From positions 1 to 7,399 of the forward strand of contig CAMPKJ010000241.1 of assembly GCA_946887105.1 (NCBI GenBank): a DNA stretch of 7,399 nt, given 5' to 3'. Position numbers and translations under genes: made by a program. Below the pieces are notes generated by a model that ran no database searches, was not told the DNA's origin, and saw only the letters and a list, made by a program, of their open reading frames with translations. Shown piece by piece: positions 1 through 7,399 of this stretch. This DNA comes from an uncultured Acidobacteriota bacterium. Lineage in GTDB: Bacteria > Acidobacteriota > Thermoanaerobaculia > Gp7-AA8. The number at the start of each line of letters is the position of its first letter. Within the stretch, counting starts at the first letter, position 1.

Positions 1-53
1 GATCTCGTCCGGTCTACTACCATGGCAACTGCCGTTTTCAGGAGACTCTAAGA

Positions 54-1073
54 CTACTCCGTCCGCACCCCGCGCTTCGTGACCAGGTACGTGGCGAAGC
101 TTCCCAGCCAGTGCCCGCCTTCGTAATGCTCGCCGGTCACCGACGCCAGTCCCGCTTGCGCGTGTGCGTTTGCCGCGGCGAGAAGCTTCGCGCGGCGTTT
201 GTCTTTTTCCGGTAATCCCGACGCGATGCCTTCGAGCATCCAGGCGCGGCTGAGATTGAGGCCGTCGAGGTGCGCGAGCTTGGGATCGCTCGGATCGGTG
301 ACGACGGCCGGCTGCAGGGTCATCTCCGGCATGAACTTCGTCAGCCACGACGCGAACTCGCGCGGCGGGAGCACGCGCCGCATGACGTCCGCCTCGGCGA
401 GACACGGCGAGAGAAAGTCTTCGCCCGATGGCTCGTAGCGCAGCGGGCAGTTGCGGTCTTCGAGATAGAACGCGCGCGCCCGATCGCGCACGAGCTCCGC
501 GAGCGCTTCGCCGCCGGCACCCGAATCGAGGATCAGTCCCAGCGCAAACGCGGTCTGGCTGTGCTCACCCGAGCGCACCGGATGCGAGAGCTTCGGCAGC
601 CACGTGCGCAGGCGCGTCACCGCCGCATCTTCGAGCGGTTGGACGATTGCGTAGAGCGGATCCTTCGCCTCGCGCAGCTCGCCGGTGAGCTGGAGCAGCC
701 ACGCCAGTCCGTACGGCCGTTCGAAGCTCGCCCGTCCGGGACCATTCAGGTACGCGACTTCCTTCGCGATGTTCGCGGGGGTGATGCTCTTCGCGAGCGC
801 CGCGCGCGCGTTTGCCGCGGACGGAGCGTCGGGAGCGAGTCGCGACAGCCGTGCCAGCAGCCAATGCCCGTGTACGGACGAATGCCAGTCGTAGCATCCG
901 TAAAACGCCGGTGTCAGCGCGCGCGGCGGTTGCGCGTCCGCATCCGACTGCAGGACGTGCGCGATCTTGTTCGGATACTCCTGATGCACGCAGCGCAGCG
1001 CGAGAGCGGCGAAGCGATCCGCCGCGGCCGGATCGAGGGAGAGGGTGGCAGCGAGAACCAGCGCATCGAGCAT
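54..1073 (-). CDS. DUF2891 family protein, function unknown
   Basis: This is a complete 339-residue reading frame with an ATG start (complement of 1071-1073) and a TAG stop (complement of 54-56). The N-terminal third carries the motif block that I associate with DUF2891: YPNKIAHVL at residues 33-41, SDAD at 43-46, then LTPAFYGCYDWHSSVHGHW at about 53-71. The end has the matching HYEGGHWLGSFATYL block. The concentration of His, Asp and Trp in these blocks looks like a binding or active site, but no biochemical role is established that I can name. The length is normal for the family. I see no clear signal peptide or membrane segment, so it is probably cytoplasmic. It is the last gene of a probable three-gene minus-strand unit, beginning 14 bases after the stop of the small membrane protein. 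No strong Shine-Dalgarno precedes the ATG. A link to the neighbouring peptide cluster is not supported by sequence. Confidence 0.85.
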   Translation of the reverse strand: MLDALVLAATLSLDPAAADRFAALALRCVHQEYPNKIAHVLQSDADAQPPRALTPAFYGCYDWHSSVHGHWLLARLSRLAPDAPSAANARAALAKSITPANIAKEVAYLNGPGRASFERPYGLAWLLQLTGELREAKDPLYAIVQPLEDAAVTRLRTWLPKLSHPVRSGEHSQTAFALGLILDSGAGGEALAELVRDRARAFYLEDRNCPLRYEPSGEDFLSPCLAEADVMRRVLPPREFASWLTKFMPEMTLQPAVVTDPSDPKLAHLDGLNLSRAWMLEGIASGLPEKDKRRAKLLAAANAHAQAGLASVTGEHYEGGHWLGSFATYLVTKRGVRTE

Positions 1074-1087
1074 GCGCCGAGTCTACG

Positions 1088-1243
1088 TCACCACATCTGC
1101 ATCACGATCCACACGATCAGCGCGAGCGCAATCACGACCACGACGACTATGGTGATGGCGCTGCTCTTCGTCGAGCTGGAGCTCACCGTTTCCACGATCA
1201 CGCGGCGCTCGGAGTGGCCTTCGGTTTCTTCAGGTTTCGCCAT
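1088..1243 (-). CDS. small single-pass membrane protein (51 aa)
   Basis: This short frame begins MAKPEETEG and ends in TGA (complement of 1088-1090). Residues 1-27 are polar, with charged residues up to about 19 and a Ser/Thr-rich stretch around 20-28. Residues 29-48 form one strongly hydrophobic helix rich in Val, Ile, Ala and Leu, and the protein ends in MQMW. This is the shape of a C-terminally anchored single-pass membrane protein. The chosen ATG lies inside the end of the MFS gene in another frame, giving a 14-base overlap typical of translational coupling. A longer version from a GTG at 1273 would add ten residues, but it overlaps the MFS gene more and does not improve the start site. 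I recognise no family. The evidence is the clean hydropathy pattern and the operon-like spacing on both sides; a chance frame in high-GC DNA remains possible. Confidence 0.55.
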   Translation of the reverse strand: MAKPEETEGHSERRVIVETVSSSSTKSSAITIVVVVVIALALIVWIVMQMW

Positions 1244-2414
1244 GGGAAGCGGTGTCAGCAACGCCAGTGCCACGAGTCAGACCGCGCGACGTGACGAGGA
1301 AGATCGGGATGGCCAGGCAGGAGAGCGCGGCCGCGGCGGCGAAGGCGGTGCCGAGGCTCCAGCGCGCGCCGATTGCACCGATGGCGATCGACCCGAGACC
1401 GATGCCGGTATCGAAGGCGAGGATCACGCTGCCGAACGTGCGGGCGCGGAACTGCTCGGCCGTGTTCGTCACGACGAACGTCATGAAGGAGGGAAACGAG
1501 GCGCCGAGGCCGATGCCGAAGAGGATCCCGGCGGCGATCATCTGCGCGCGCGTGATCGCGATCGCGAGCAGCGCGAACGCGAACGGCATCGCGGCGAACG
1601 CGGGATAGAGCAGCACGCGCGGATCGCGCCGGTCGCCGAAGCGCCCGGTCAGGATGCGCACGGCCACGACACTGGTCGCGAAGACGGTGAAGAAGAGCGA
1701 TTCCGGCTGGATGCCGCGCTCGCGCGAGAGGATCGCCACGTAGCTGGTGATGCCGCCGTAGCCGAACGAAACGACCGCGAACGAGATCGAGGTCTTGAGC
1801 ACGCGCCAGTCCCACAGATCGAGCACGCGCGGCAGCGAAGCCTTCCCGTGACGCGCCGCATCGGCCGGCAGACGCGACGCCCACACGGCCATCAGCGCGG
1901 ACAGCACCGCGATCTCCGCGCACAACGCGAACCATCCGAGGCGGTGCACCTGCATTCCGACGGCGGGAGCGATGGCGATGGCGGCGGTCGGCGCGAGCCC
2001 CCAGTATCCGAGTCCTTCCGTGCGGCGCGAGGCGGGGATGAAGTCGGTCATGATCGCGGATGCCGCGGAGAGGATCGACGACCAGATCGCGCCGTGTGCG
2101 ACCGCGATCACCAGCACGACCGGCAACCATGGCACCACGCCGTACGCGAGCGAAAACGCGACGAACAGCAGCGACGCCACGATCAGCATCCGCCGCCGTC
2201 CGATCAGATCCGCGACCGTGCCCATGACCGGCGCCGCGAACGCGGACGCGAACGTGTACACCGCCAGAAACATCCCCGCCGCGGCCTTGCTCCCGCCGAG
2301 CTCGATGATGCGCAGCGGAATGACCGGCAGCAGCTGAAACGCGGAGAAGAACGTCCCGAACTGAAAGAGCCAGAGCGAGATGAATCGCGGCGTGAAGAGC
2401 GGCGGACGTTGCAC
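1230..2414 (-). CDS. MFS transporter (12-TM class)
   Basis: A 394-residue polytopic membrane protein of normal length for a 12-helix major facilitator. The cytoplasmic loop between helices 2 and 3 carries the MFS motif A, GTVADLIGRRRML at residues 65-77, with Asp69, Gly72 and Arg73-75 in place. A second, degenerate copy, GRFGDRRDPRVLL (257-269), lies in the corresponding loop of the C-terminal half, as expected for the two-fold MFS repeat. Hydrophobic helices fill the remainder. The start is GTG (complement of 2412-2414); an in-frame TGA lies four codons upstream, so the start cannot be moved further out. It probably exports or imports a small molecule by proton coupling. The substrate cannot be read from sequence, and drug efflux and sugar or siderophore transport are all possible. 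It is the first gene of the minus-strand unit and is divergent from the peptide exporter, so it could be an accessory efflux pump of the cluster, but that is inference. Confidence 0.9.
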   Translation of the reverse strand: MQRPPLFTPRFISLWLFQFGTFFSAFQLLPVIPLRIIELGGSKAAAGMFLAVYTFASAFAAPVMGTVADLIGRRRMLIVASLLFVAFSLAYGVVPWLPVVLVIAVAHGAIWSSILSAASAIMTDFIPASRRTEGLGYWGLAPTAAIAIAPAVGMQVHRLGWFALCAEIAVLSALMAVWASRLPADAARHGKASLPRVLDLWDWRVLKTSISFAVVSFGYGGITSYVAILSRERGIQPESLFFTVFATSVVAVRILTGRFGDRRDPRVLLYPAFAAMPFAFALLAIAITRAQMIAAGILFGIGLGASFPSFMTFVVTNTAEQFRARTFGSVILAFDTGIGLGSIAIGAIGARWSLGTAFAAAAALSCLAIPIFLVTSRGLTRGTGVADTASHGET

Positions 2415-2473
2415 GAACGGATCGTCTCATACCGTACTGACGTCATTCCAAGCCATGCGATCATGACGCGCTC
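2415..2473. promoter_or_regulatory. divergent intergenic region with short palindromes
   Basis: These 59 bases separate the GTG of the MFS gene from the ATG of the ABC exporter, so any promoters for both units must lie here or extend into the coding ends. It contains a perfect 8-base palindrome TGACGTCA (2438-2445). Two copies of the self-complementary hexamer TCATGA (2461-2466 and 2472-2477) are separated by CGCGC, the second covering the exporter start codon. The 17-base unit is symmetric except at two positions. These could be operators for a shared regulator. I found no convincing sigma-70 -35/-10 pair in either direction and no good Shine-Dalgarno for the exporter. Confidence 0.35.
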
Positions 2474-4108
2474 ATGAAGCTGTTCGAACTGCTGCGAAAG
2501 GAATCCACGTTCTCCTTGCGCACGCTGCTGCTCGTCGCGGGCGTGGCCGGTTTGAGCAATGCCGGCGTGCTCGCGCTCATCAACCTCGGCGCAGCACAGG
2601 CGTCCGAACGCCGCACCACGTGGCTCGTGCCGATCCTCTTCGTGCTCGCGGTGAGCGTCTACTCGATCGGATTGCGGTACTTCATGGCCACGTCCATCGC
2701 GCAGGTCGAGATGGTGCTCGATCGCCTGCGCATCCGCCTGGCCGACAAGGTGCGCCGCTTCGATCTCGAACCGCTCGAGCACATCGGCAAGACCGTCATC
2801 TACGCCGCCATCACCAAAGAGACCGGCGCGATCTCGCAGTCCGCACAGGCGGTGGTGGTCGGATTTCAGGCCGGCGTGCTGGTCTTCTTCACCGCCATCT
2901 ACGTGGCCGTGTTGTCGAAGATGGCCTTCGTGCTCACCGCGATCACGGCGCTGCTGATCGCGCTCACGTTCCTGCGGCGCAGCAAAGAGCTGAACCGCGA
3001 GCAGCACGCCACCATGCGCCGCGAGAACGACCTCTTCGATCTGCTCACGCACCTGCTGGAAGGCTTCAAGGAAGTGCGTCTGAACCGGCAGCGCAGCGAC
3101 GCGCTGTTCCGGCACTACGTGCAGATCTCCGACTCCGCGATGCGCATGAAGATCCGCACCATGGCCCAGATCTGCCGGTCGTTCATCCAGTCGCAGGTGT
3201 CGTTCTATTTGCTGATGGGCGTGATCGTGTTCATCGTTCCGCGATTCAGCGCGACCTACACCGGGGAGATCGTGAAGATCGCCGCGGCGGTGCTGTTCGT
3301 GATCGGGCCGCTCTCCGGATTGATCGGCATGGTGCCCGCCATCGCCATCTCGAACGCCGCGGTCGAGAACATCGAACGTCTCGAAGAGACGCTCGATCGC
3401 TCGCTGAGCGCTCGCGCGAAACAGGTCACGCGCGTGCGGACGCTGCAGAGCTTCCGCGAGATCTCGCTGGAAAAGGTCAAGTTCAGCTACCAGGATGAGA
3501 GTGGCGCGACGTTCACGGTCGGTCCGATCGACTTCACGATCGTGCCTGGCGAGGTGGTGTTCATCGCCGGCGGCAACGGCAGCGGCAAGTCGACCTTCCT
3601 CAAGCTCTTCACCGGCCTGTACTTCCCGCAGGAGGGATCGATCCGGCTGGACGGGGCGCTCGTGAATGCCGACTCCTGCGATCGCTACCGCAGCCTCTTC
3701 GCGACTGTTTTCACCGACTTCCATCTCTTCGACCGGCTCTACGGTCTGTATGACTTGCCGGACGAGGAAGTGGAGCGCCGCCTCGACCTGATTGAGATGC
3801 GCGGCAAGACCGGCGTCGTCGATTCCGCGTTCACGACGCTCGAACTGTCGGGCGGCCAGCGCAAGCGGCTGGCGCTGATGGTCAGCATGCTCGAAGACCG
3901 GCCGGTGTACGTCTTCGACGAAGTGGCCGCCGATCAGGATCCTCCGTTCCGTAGAAAGTTTTACAAAGAGATCCTTCCTCTTCTGCAGCGAAGCGGCAAG
4001 ACCGTGGTCGTCGTGACGCATGACGACCGCTACTTCGAAGAGGCGGACCGGCTGCTGAAGATGGACGAAGGGAAACTCGTCCGCTACGCGCTGGCGCCGG
4101 CGTCGTAA
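2474..4108 (+). CDS. cyclic-peptide export ABC transporter (PvdE/SyrD type, fused TM and ATPase)
   Basis: A 544-residue half-transporter of the usual length for the cyclic peptide exporter family (PvdE, SyrD, YojI relatives). The N-terminal half has about six membrane helices (roughly residues 16-38, 52-72, 120-142, 145-165, 235-255, 263-290). The ATPase domain shows Walker [10 protein letters not shown] (366-374, Lys372), signature LSGGQRKR (from 458), Walker B VYVFDE with Asp482 and catalytic Glu483, the family-type D-loop AADQDP, and the H-loop His516 in [10 protein letters not shown]. The Q-loop position reads VFTDFHLFD without the usual Gln, as in PvdE-like proteins (family knowledge from memory). 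No in-frame start exists upstream before a TGA at 2438, and the N-terminus LFELLRKES fits the family, so the ATG is well placed. It should act as an inner-membrane homodimer exporting a non-ribosomal peptide or its precursor. The NRPS gene follows 134 bases downstream on the same strand, which strongly suggests that its product is the cargo. Confidence 0.93.
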   Translation: MKLFELLRKESTFSLRTLLLVAGVAGLSNAGVLALINLGAAQASERRTTWLVPILFVLAVSVYSIGLRYFMATSIAQVEMVLDRLRIRLADKVRRFDLEPLEHIGKTVIYAAITKETGAISQSAQAVVVGFQAGVLVFFTAIYVAVLSKMAFVLTAITALLIALTFLRRSKELNREQHATMRRENDLFDLLTHLLEGFKEVRLNRQRSDALFRHYVQISDSAMRMKIRTMAQICRSFIQSQVSFYLLMGVIVFIVPRFSATYTGEIVKIAAAVLFVIGPLSGLIGMVPAIAISNAAVENIERLEETLDRSLSARAKQVTRVRTLQSFREISLEKVKFSYQDESGATFTVGPIDFTIVPGEVVFIAGGNGSGKSTFLKLFTGLYFPQEGSIRLDGALVNADSCDRYRSLFATVFTDFHLFDRLYGLYDLPDEEVERRLDLIEMRGKTGVVDSAFTTLELSGGQRKRLALMVSMLEDRPVYVFDEVAADQDPPFRRKFYKEILPLLQRSGKTVVVVTHDDRYFEEADRLLKMDEGKLVRYALAPAS

Positions 4109-4242
4109 TTCGTCCCGCGCGCCGTCCTCTTTTGGACCGGCGGCCGGGAGGGAACGCCGTAGACTTCCCAAGGACGGAAAAAAGTCCGGATACCCAACGC
4201 CAGTCCGCCAGATCGGGTCCGAAAAAAAGGGGAGAGAGCCCA
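4109..4242 (+). promoter_or_regulatory. structured gap and possible leader before the NRPS
   Basis: A 134-base non-coding stretch between the exporter stop and the NRPS ATG. CCGTCCT (4122-4128) is fully complementary to AGGACGG (4171-4177). Inside that arm are GGGAA (4150-4154), which can pair with TTCCC (4165-4169), and CCGG-CGG-CCGG (4137-4147). GTCC/GGAC elements at 4124, 4134, 4172 and 4184 allow competing short hairpins. No T-run follows a strong stem, so this is not a classical intrinsic terminator. It may hold the NRPS promoter, an RNA leader or only a spacer; I do not recognise a known riboswitch. Confidence 0.35.
4229..4234 (+). promoter_or_regulatory. ribosome binding site of the NRPS gene
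   Basis: GGGGAG in the purine run AAAAAAAGGGGAGAGAG ends 8 bases before the ATG at 4243. It is the clearest Shine-Dalgarno in the window and fixes the NRPS start. Confidence 0.75.
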
Positions 4243-7200
4243 ATGTCCGTGGACGTCGCTGCCGAAGCGGCTGCTTCCGGCCGTTCAGGTCAACCGTGTC
4301 CCTTGTCGGAGGGACAACTGGGGATCTGGCTCGGCCAGATGCTCGATCCAGCGAGCACCGGCTACAACGTCGGCGAGTACCTGGAGATCGCCGGCGCGGT
4401 CGATCGCGATCTGCTCGAGCGAGCGTTGCGCCGCGTGGTGGCGTCGACGGATGCGCTGCGCGTCCGCATTTTCCAAACGGACGACGGACCGCGCCAGCAG
4501 ATCCTCGAGGAGATCGAATGGACGATGCCGTTCTTCGATCTGTCAGCAGAACGCGATCCGCGCGCGGTTGCAGAAGCGTGGATGCGCGCCGAGCTCGATC
4601 GGCCGTTCGATCTCGGCGCGGAGCCGCTGTTCTCCTTCGCGTTGTTCCGCGTTGCGGCGGATCATCATTACTGGTTCGCGCGCTATCACCATCTCATCGT
4701 CGATGGTGCGTCGGTGGCGATGCTCTCCGAGCGCGTCGCCGATACGTACTCGGCGCTCGCCGCCGGGCGCGAGCCGATCGACATCGCCAGCTCGTGGCGC
4801 GAGGCGCTGGACGAGGAGGAGCGGTATCGCGCGTCGGCGCAGCACGCGCTAGACGCGGCGTTCTGGCGCGAACGATTGCACGCGCGTCCGGAGCCGGCGA
4901 CGTTCTCCGGCAAGCCGCCGGCGCATCCGAAGGGATTCGTCCTGCGCGCCGGGTTGCTCCCGCGCTCGGTCGCAATGCAGTTGCACGCGATCGCCGCGCG
5001 CCATGGAACGAAACTCACGCAGGTCGTCGCCGCCGCCGCCGCGATCTACGCGCACCGCCTCCGTGGCGCATCCGAGGTCATGGTCGGAATGGCGGTCTCC
5101 GGCCGCGGCAATCCGCGCCTGCGTCCGATCGTCGGCACGCTCGCGAAGATGCTGCCGCTGCGCATCGCCATCCATTCCAGCGACACCATGGAGTCCTTCC
5201 TCGGCCGCGTCGCCAGTGGCGCGCGCGACCTGCTCCAACATCAGAACTACAGCGAGCTCGCACTGCGCCGCGATGCGGGGCTGCTCCCCGAAGAGCAGAT
5301 TTATGGGACGAACGTGAACGTGATGTCGCTGCCCTACGACTTCACGTTCGGCGGGCATCCCATCGAGAAACACGGGCTGTTTCACTGGCGGATCAACGAC
5401 CTCGACGTGGTGATCTACAACAGCCACGGCGCGGGCGATCTGCGCGTCGATCTGATCGCCAACGCGTGCAATTACACGATGGACGACCTGGCCGTCCATC
5501 AACGCCGGTTTCATCGCCTGCTCGAGCAGTTGGCGTTTGCCGATCCGCATGCACCGCTGTACCGGCTCGATCTGGCCGGCGACCGGACGCAGCTCGACCG
5601 CTTCAACGCGACGGAGCAGGAGGTGTCGCCGGCGCTCGTGCCGGAGCTGTTCGAGGCTCAGGTCGCGCGCGATCCGCAAGCGGTGGCGCTGATCGCGGGC
5701 GATGCGTCGCTCACGTATGCGGAGCTGAACGCGCGCGCGAACCGGCTCGCGCATTGGCTGATCGCGCAGGGCGCGGGGCCGGAGCGCGCGATCGGGATTT
5801 CGCTGGAGCGCTCGATCGGTTTCGTGGTGGCGTTGCTGGCGACGCTGAAATCGGGCGCCGCGTATCTGCCGCTCGATCCGAAGTATCCGCACGCGCGTCT
5901 GGCGACGATGGTCGCGGACGCGGCGCCGCTGCTGGTGATCCGCGATCTGCCGGGCGGCCATCCGCGCGATGACAATCCGGCCGCGCCGCTGCTCCCGGGG
6001 AACGCGGCATACGTGATCCACACCTCGGGATCCACGGGCGTGCCGAAGGGCGTGGTCGTCGACCATCGCGCGCTCGCGAACAAGATCGCCACGCTCATCA
6101 CATCTCTCGGCATCGCGCCGTCCACCCGTTACGCCGCGACGACGTCCATCGGCTTCGATCCGCTGCTCGAACAGCTGCTCGTTCCGCTGTGCGCCGGCGC
6201 GACGTCGGTGCTCGTGCCCGATGCGATTCGCGACGACGCGCCGCGGTTCGTGAGCTACGCGAAACGTCACGCGCTGTCGGTGTTCGACGCCAGTCCGGCG
6301 CTCGTCGAGGGATTGCTGCATGGCGGCGATTTGTCGTTGCGGCTCGACACGATGTTGATCGGCGGCGATGTGCTGCCGCCGAACGTCGCGCAGTCGCTGC
6401 TCGCTGCCGGTGTCGCGCGGCGCGTGCTCAATGTTTATGGACCGACCGAGGCGTGCATCGATGCCACGGCGCACGAGATCGCCGGCGTCGATGGAGCGAT
6501 TCCGATCGGCGCGCCGCTGCCGAACTACCGGCTGTACGTGCTCGACGGAGTGCTCGAACCGGCGCCGATCGGTGTGGCGGGGGAGCTGTACATTGCGGGC
6601 GCCGGTCTGGCGCGCGGCTACCACGCACGGCCGGCGCTGACCGCGGAACGTTTCGTCGCCGACCCGCACGCGAGCGGCGCGCGCATGTACCGCACCGGCG
6701 ATCTCGCACGGTGGCGCGAGGACGGAGTCCTGGAGTTTCTCGGACGCGCGGACCATCAGGTGAAAGTCCGCGGCTTCCGCATCGAGCCGGGCGAAGTCGA
6801 GGCGGCGCTGCTCGCGCAGCCGTCGATCGCAAAGGCGCTGGTGACCGTGCGCGAAAAGCAACTCGTCGCGTATGTCGTCGCAGCGCAGGATGCATCGATC
6901 GATCGTGCGGCGCTGCGTCGCGCGCTTGCGGCGCGATTGCCCGATCACATGGTGCCGGCGGCGTTCGTGGTCCTGCCGCGCATGCCGCTCACCGCCGCGG
7001 GGAAAATCGATCGCGCCAGTCTGCCTGTGCCGGAGCGCCAGCTGGAGACCTATCGCGCGCCGCGAACCGCCGAGGAGGAGATTCTTTGCGCGTGTGTCGC
7101 GGAGGTGCTCAAGCTCGGTCGCGTCGGCATCAGGGACAACTTCTTCGCACTGGGCGGCGACAGCATCCTCTCCATGCAGCTCGTGACGCGCGCGCGCCGT

Positions 7201-7399
7201 GCGGGACTCGAGCTCACCCCGCGCGACGTCTTCGAGCGCATGACCGTCGAAGCGCTCGCGCCGGTATGCGTTCGCCCGGCCGCGACGCCGCCGCAACGAT
7301 GGGACGCCGCGGACGCGATCGGCGACGTGATCCCGACCCCGATCATGCGCGCCCTCTTCGAGCGCGGCGGCCCGATTCACCGCTTCCACCAGTGGATGC
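4243..7399 (+). CDS. non-ribosomal peptide synthetase, first module C-A-T plus start of probable E domain (3' partial)
   Basis: The frame is open from the ATG at 4243 to the window end (1052 codons). The condensation domain (about residues 19-440) has LSEGQLGIW (21-29), DALRVRIF and the catalytic HHLIVDG (149-155, His150, Asp154); its overall pattern resembles the EntF C domain. The adenylation domain (about 465-925) has LTYAEL (490-495), [10 protein letters not shown] (594-603), NVYGPTE (730-736), YRTGDL (816-821), [20 protein letters not shown] (from 834) and the A10 lysine Lys921. The carrier domain has LGGDSI with the phosphopantetheine Ser974. From residue 1030, [16 protein letters not shown] begins a further condensation-superfamily domain, most like an epimerization domain. 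Hand-aligned pocket residues are D639, P640, E643, D682, L705, G707, V731, I739, D740 and K921, suggesting a polar or charged, probably basic, amino acid. No carrier precedes the C domain, so the acyl donor comes in trans or as a free thioester. It is probably cytoplasmic, with the upstream ABC exporter as its partner. Confidence 0.95.
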   Translation, partial: MSVDVAAEAAASGRSGQPCPLSEGQLGIWLGQMLDPASTGYNVGEYLEIAGAVDRDLLERALRRVVASTDALRVRIFQTDDGPRQQILEEIEWTMPFFDLSAERDPRAVAEAWMRAELDRPFDLGAEPLFSFALFRVAADHHYWFARYHHLIVDGASVAMLSERVADTYSALAAGREPIDIASSWREALDEEERYRASAQHALDAAFWRERLHARPEPATFSGKPPAHPKGFVLRAGLLPRSVAMQLHAIAARHGTKLTQVVAAAAAIYAHRLRGASEVMVGMAVSGRGNPRLRPIVGTLAKMLPLRIAIHSSDTMESFLGRVASGARDLLQHQNYSELALRRDAGLLPEEQIYGTNVNVMSLPYDFTFGGHPIEKHGLFHWRINDLDVVIYNSHGAGDLRVDLIANACNYTMDDLAVHQRRFHRLLEQLAFADPHAPLYRLDLAGDRTQLDRFNATEQEVSPALVPELFEAQVARDPQAVALIAGDASLTYAELNARANRLAHWLIAQGAGPERAIGISLERSIGFVVALLATLKSGAAYLPLDPKYPHARLATMVADAAPLLVIRDLPGGHPRDDNPAAPLLPGNAAYVIHTSGSTGVPKGVVVDHRALANKIATLITSLGIAPSTRYAATTSIGFDPLLEQLLVPLCAGATSVLVPDAIRDDAPRFVSYAKRHALSVFDASPALVEGLLHGGDLSLRLDTMLIGGDVLPPNVAQSLLAAGVARRVLNVYGPTEACIDATAHEIAGVDGAIPIGAPLPNYRLYVLDGVLEPAPIGVAGELYIAGAGLARGYHARPALTAERFVADPHASGARMYRTGDLARWREDGVLEFLGRADHQVKVRGFRIEPGEVEAALLAQPSIAKALVTVREKQLVAYVVAAQDASIDRAALRRALAARLPDHMVPAAFVVLPRMPLTAAGKIDRASLPVPERQLETYRAPRTAEEEILCACVAEVLKLGRVGIRDNFFALGGDSILSMQLVTRARRAGLELTPRDVFERMTVEALAPVCVRPAATPPQRWDAADAIGDVIPTPIMRALFERGGPIHRFHQWM

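Noticed and set aside
24..38. GGCAACTGCC followed by GTTTT, a possible terminator at the left edge
   Set aside because: The stem is only 3-4 base pairs with a very short loop and four T residues, too weak to call. The rest of 1-53 holds nothing recognisable.
270..2477. 735-codon plus-strand open frame opposite the DUF2891 and MFS genes
   Set aside because: The translation is a low-complexity run of Arg, Glu, Asp and His, typical of the antisense of high-GC genes. It covers two recognisable families on the minus strand and has no motif of its own.
2463..2477. Five-codon upstream frame (ATG ACG CGC TCA TGA) overlapping the exporter start
   Set aside because: It lacks a Shine-Dalgarno, and such a short frame is expected by chance. 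It would only matter if shown to affect translation.
2204..4243. 679-codon minus-strand open frame opposite the ABC exporter
   Set aside because: It lies antisense to a gene with all its ATPase motifs intact, and its composition (Glu, His, Arg, Asp, Gln) is that of a shadow frame.
4296..5972. 558-codon plus-strand frame overlapping the NRPS
   Set aside because: It is in a different frame from the C and A domain motifs and is Arg/Ala-rich. The true frame starts at 4243 with a good ribosome binding site.
4849..7389. 846-codon minus-strand open frame opposite the NRPS
   Set aside because: It is antisense to the complete A and T domain motifs. The Arg/His-rich translation resembles no protein family, so the lack of stops is explained by GC bias.

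Overview
This is a bacterial window with high GC content. The coding sense strands are full of GCG, CGC and GAT/GAC codons, which also produces long spurious antisense frames. No rRNA, tRNA, mobile element or CRISPR array is visible. The gene content fits a high-GC, probably Gram-negative, metabolite-producing bacterium (for example Acidobacteriota, Myxococcota or Pseudomonadota). It includes a PvdE/SyrD-type cyclic-peptide exporter, a type usual in Gram-negative NRPS clusters. The phylum cannot be fixed from this sequence alone.

The layout is two divergent transcription units separated by about 59 bases (2415-2473). The minus-strand unit runs right to left: an MFS transporter (2414-1230), a 51-residue single-pass membrane protein that overlaps the MFS stop (1243-1088), and a DUF2891-family protein (1073-54). 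The spacing is tight (a 14-base overlap, then a 14-base gap), so these three are probably one operon. The plus-strand unit has a complete cyclic-peptide ABC exporter (2474-4108), a 134-base gap with several possible hairpins, and the first 1052 codons of a non-ribosomal peptide synthetase (4243 to beyond the window end).

The NRPS starts directly with a condensation domain related to that of EntF, followed by a complete adenylation domain and a carrier domain. It then enters what looks like an epimerization domain before running off the window. The hand-read adenylation pocket is D-P-E-D-L-G-V-I-D-K, with three acidic residues beyond the invariant Asp, which suggests a polar or charged substrate, most likely a basic one (Orn/Arg/Lys class). 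The probable first product step is an N-capped, D-configured residue. The neighbouring exporter would move the finished or precursor peptide across the inner membrane. The window is therefore most likely the left edge of an NRPS biosynthetic gene cluster, and the divergent MFS operon may or may not belong to it. The individual families are known; what could be new is the product.
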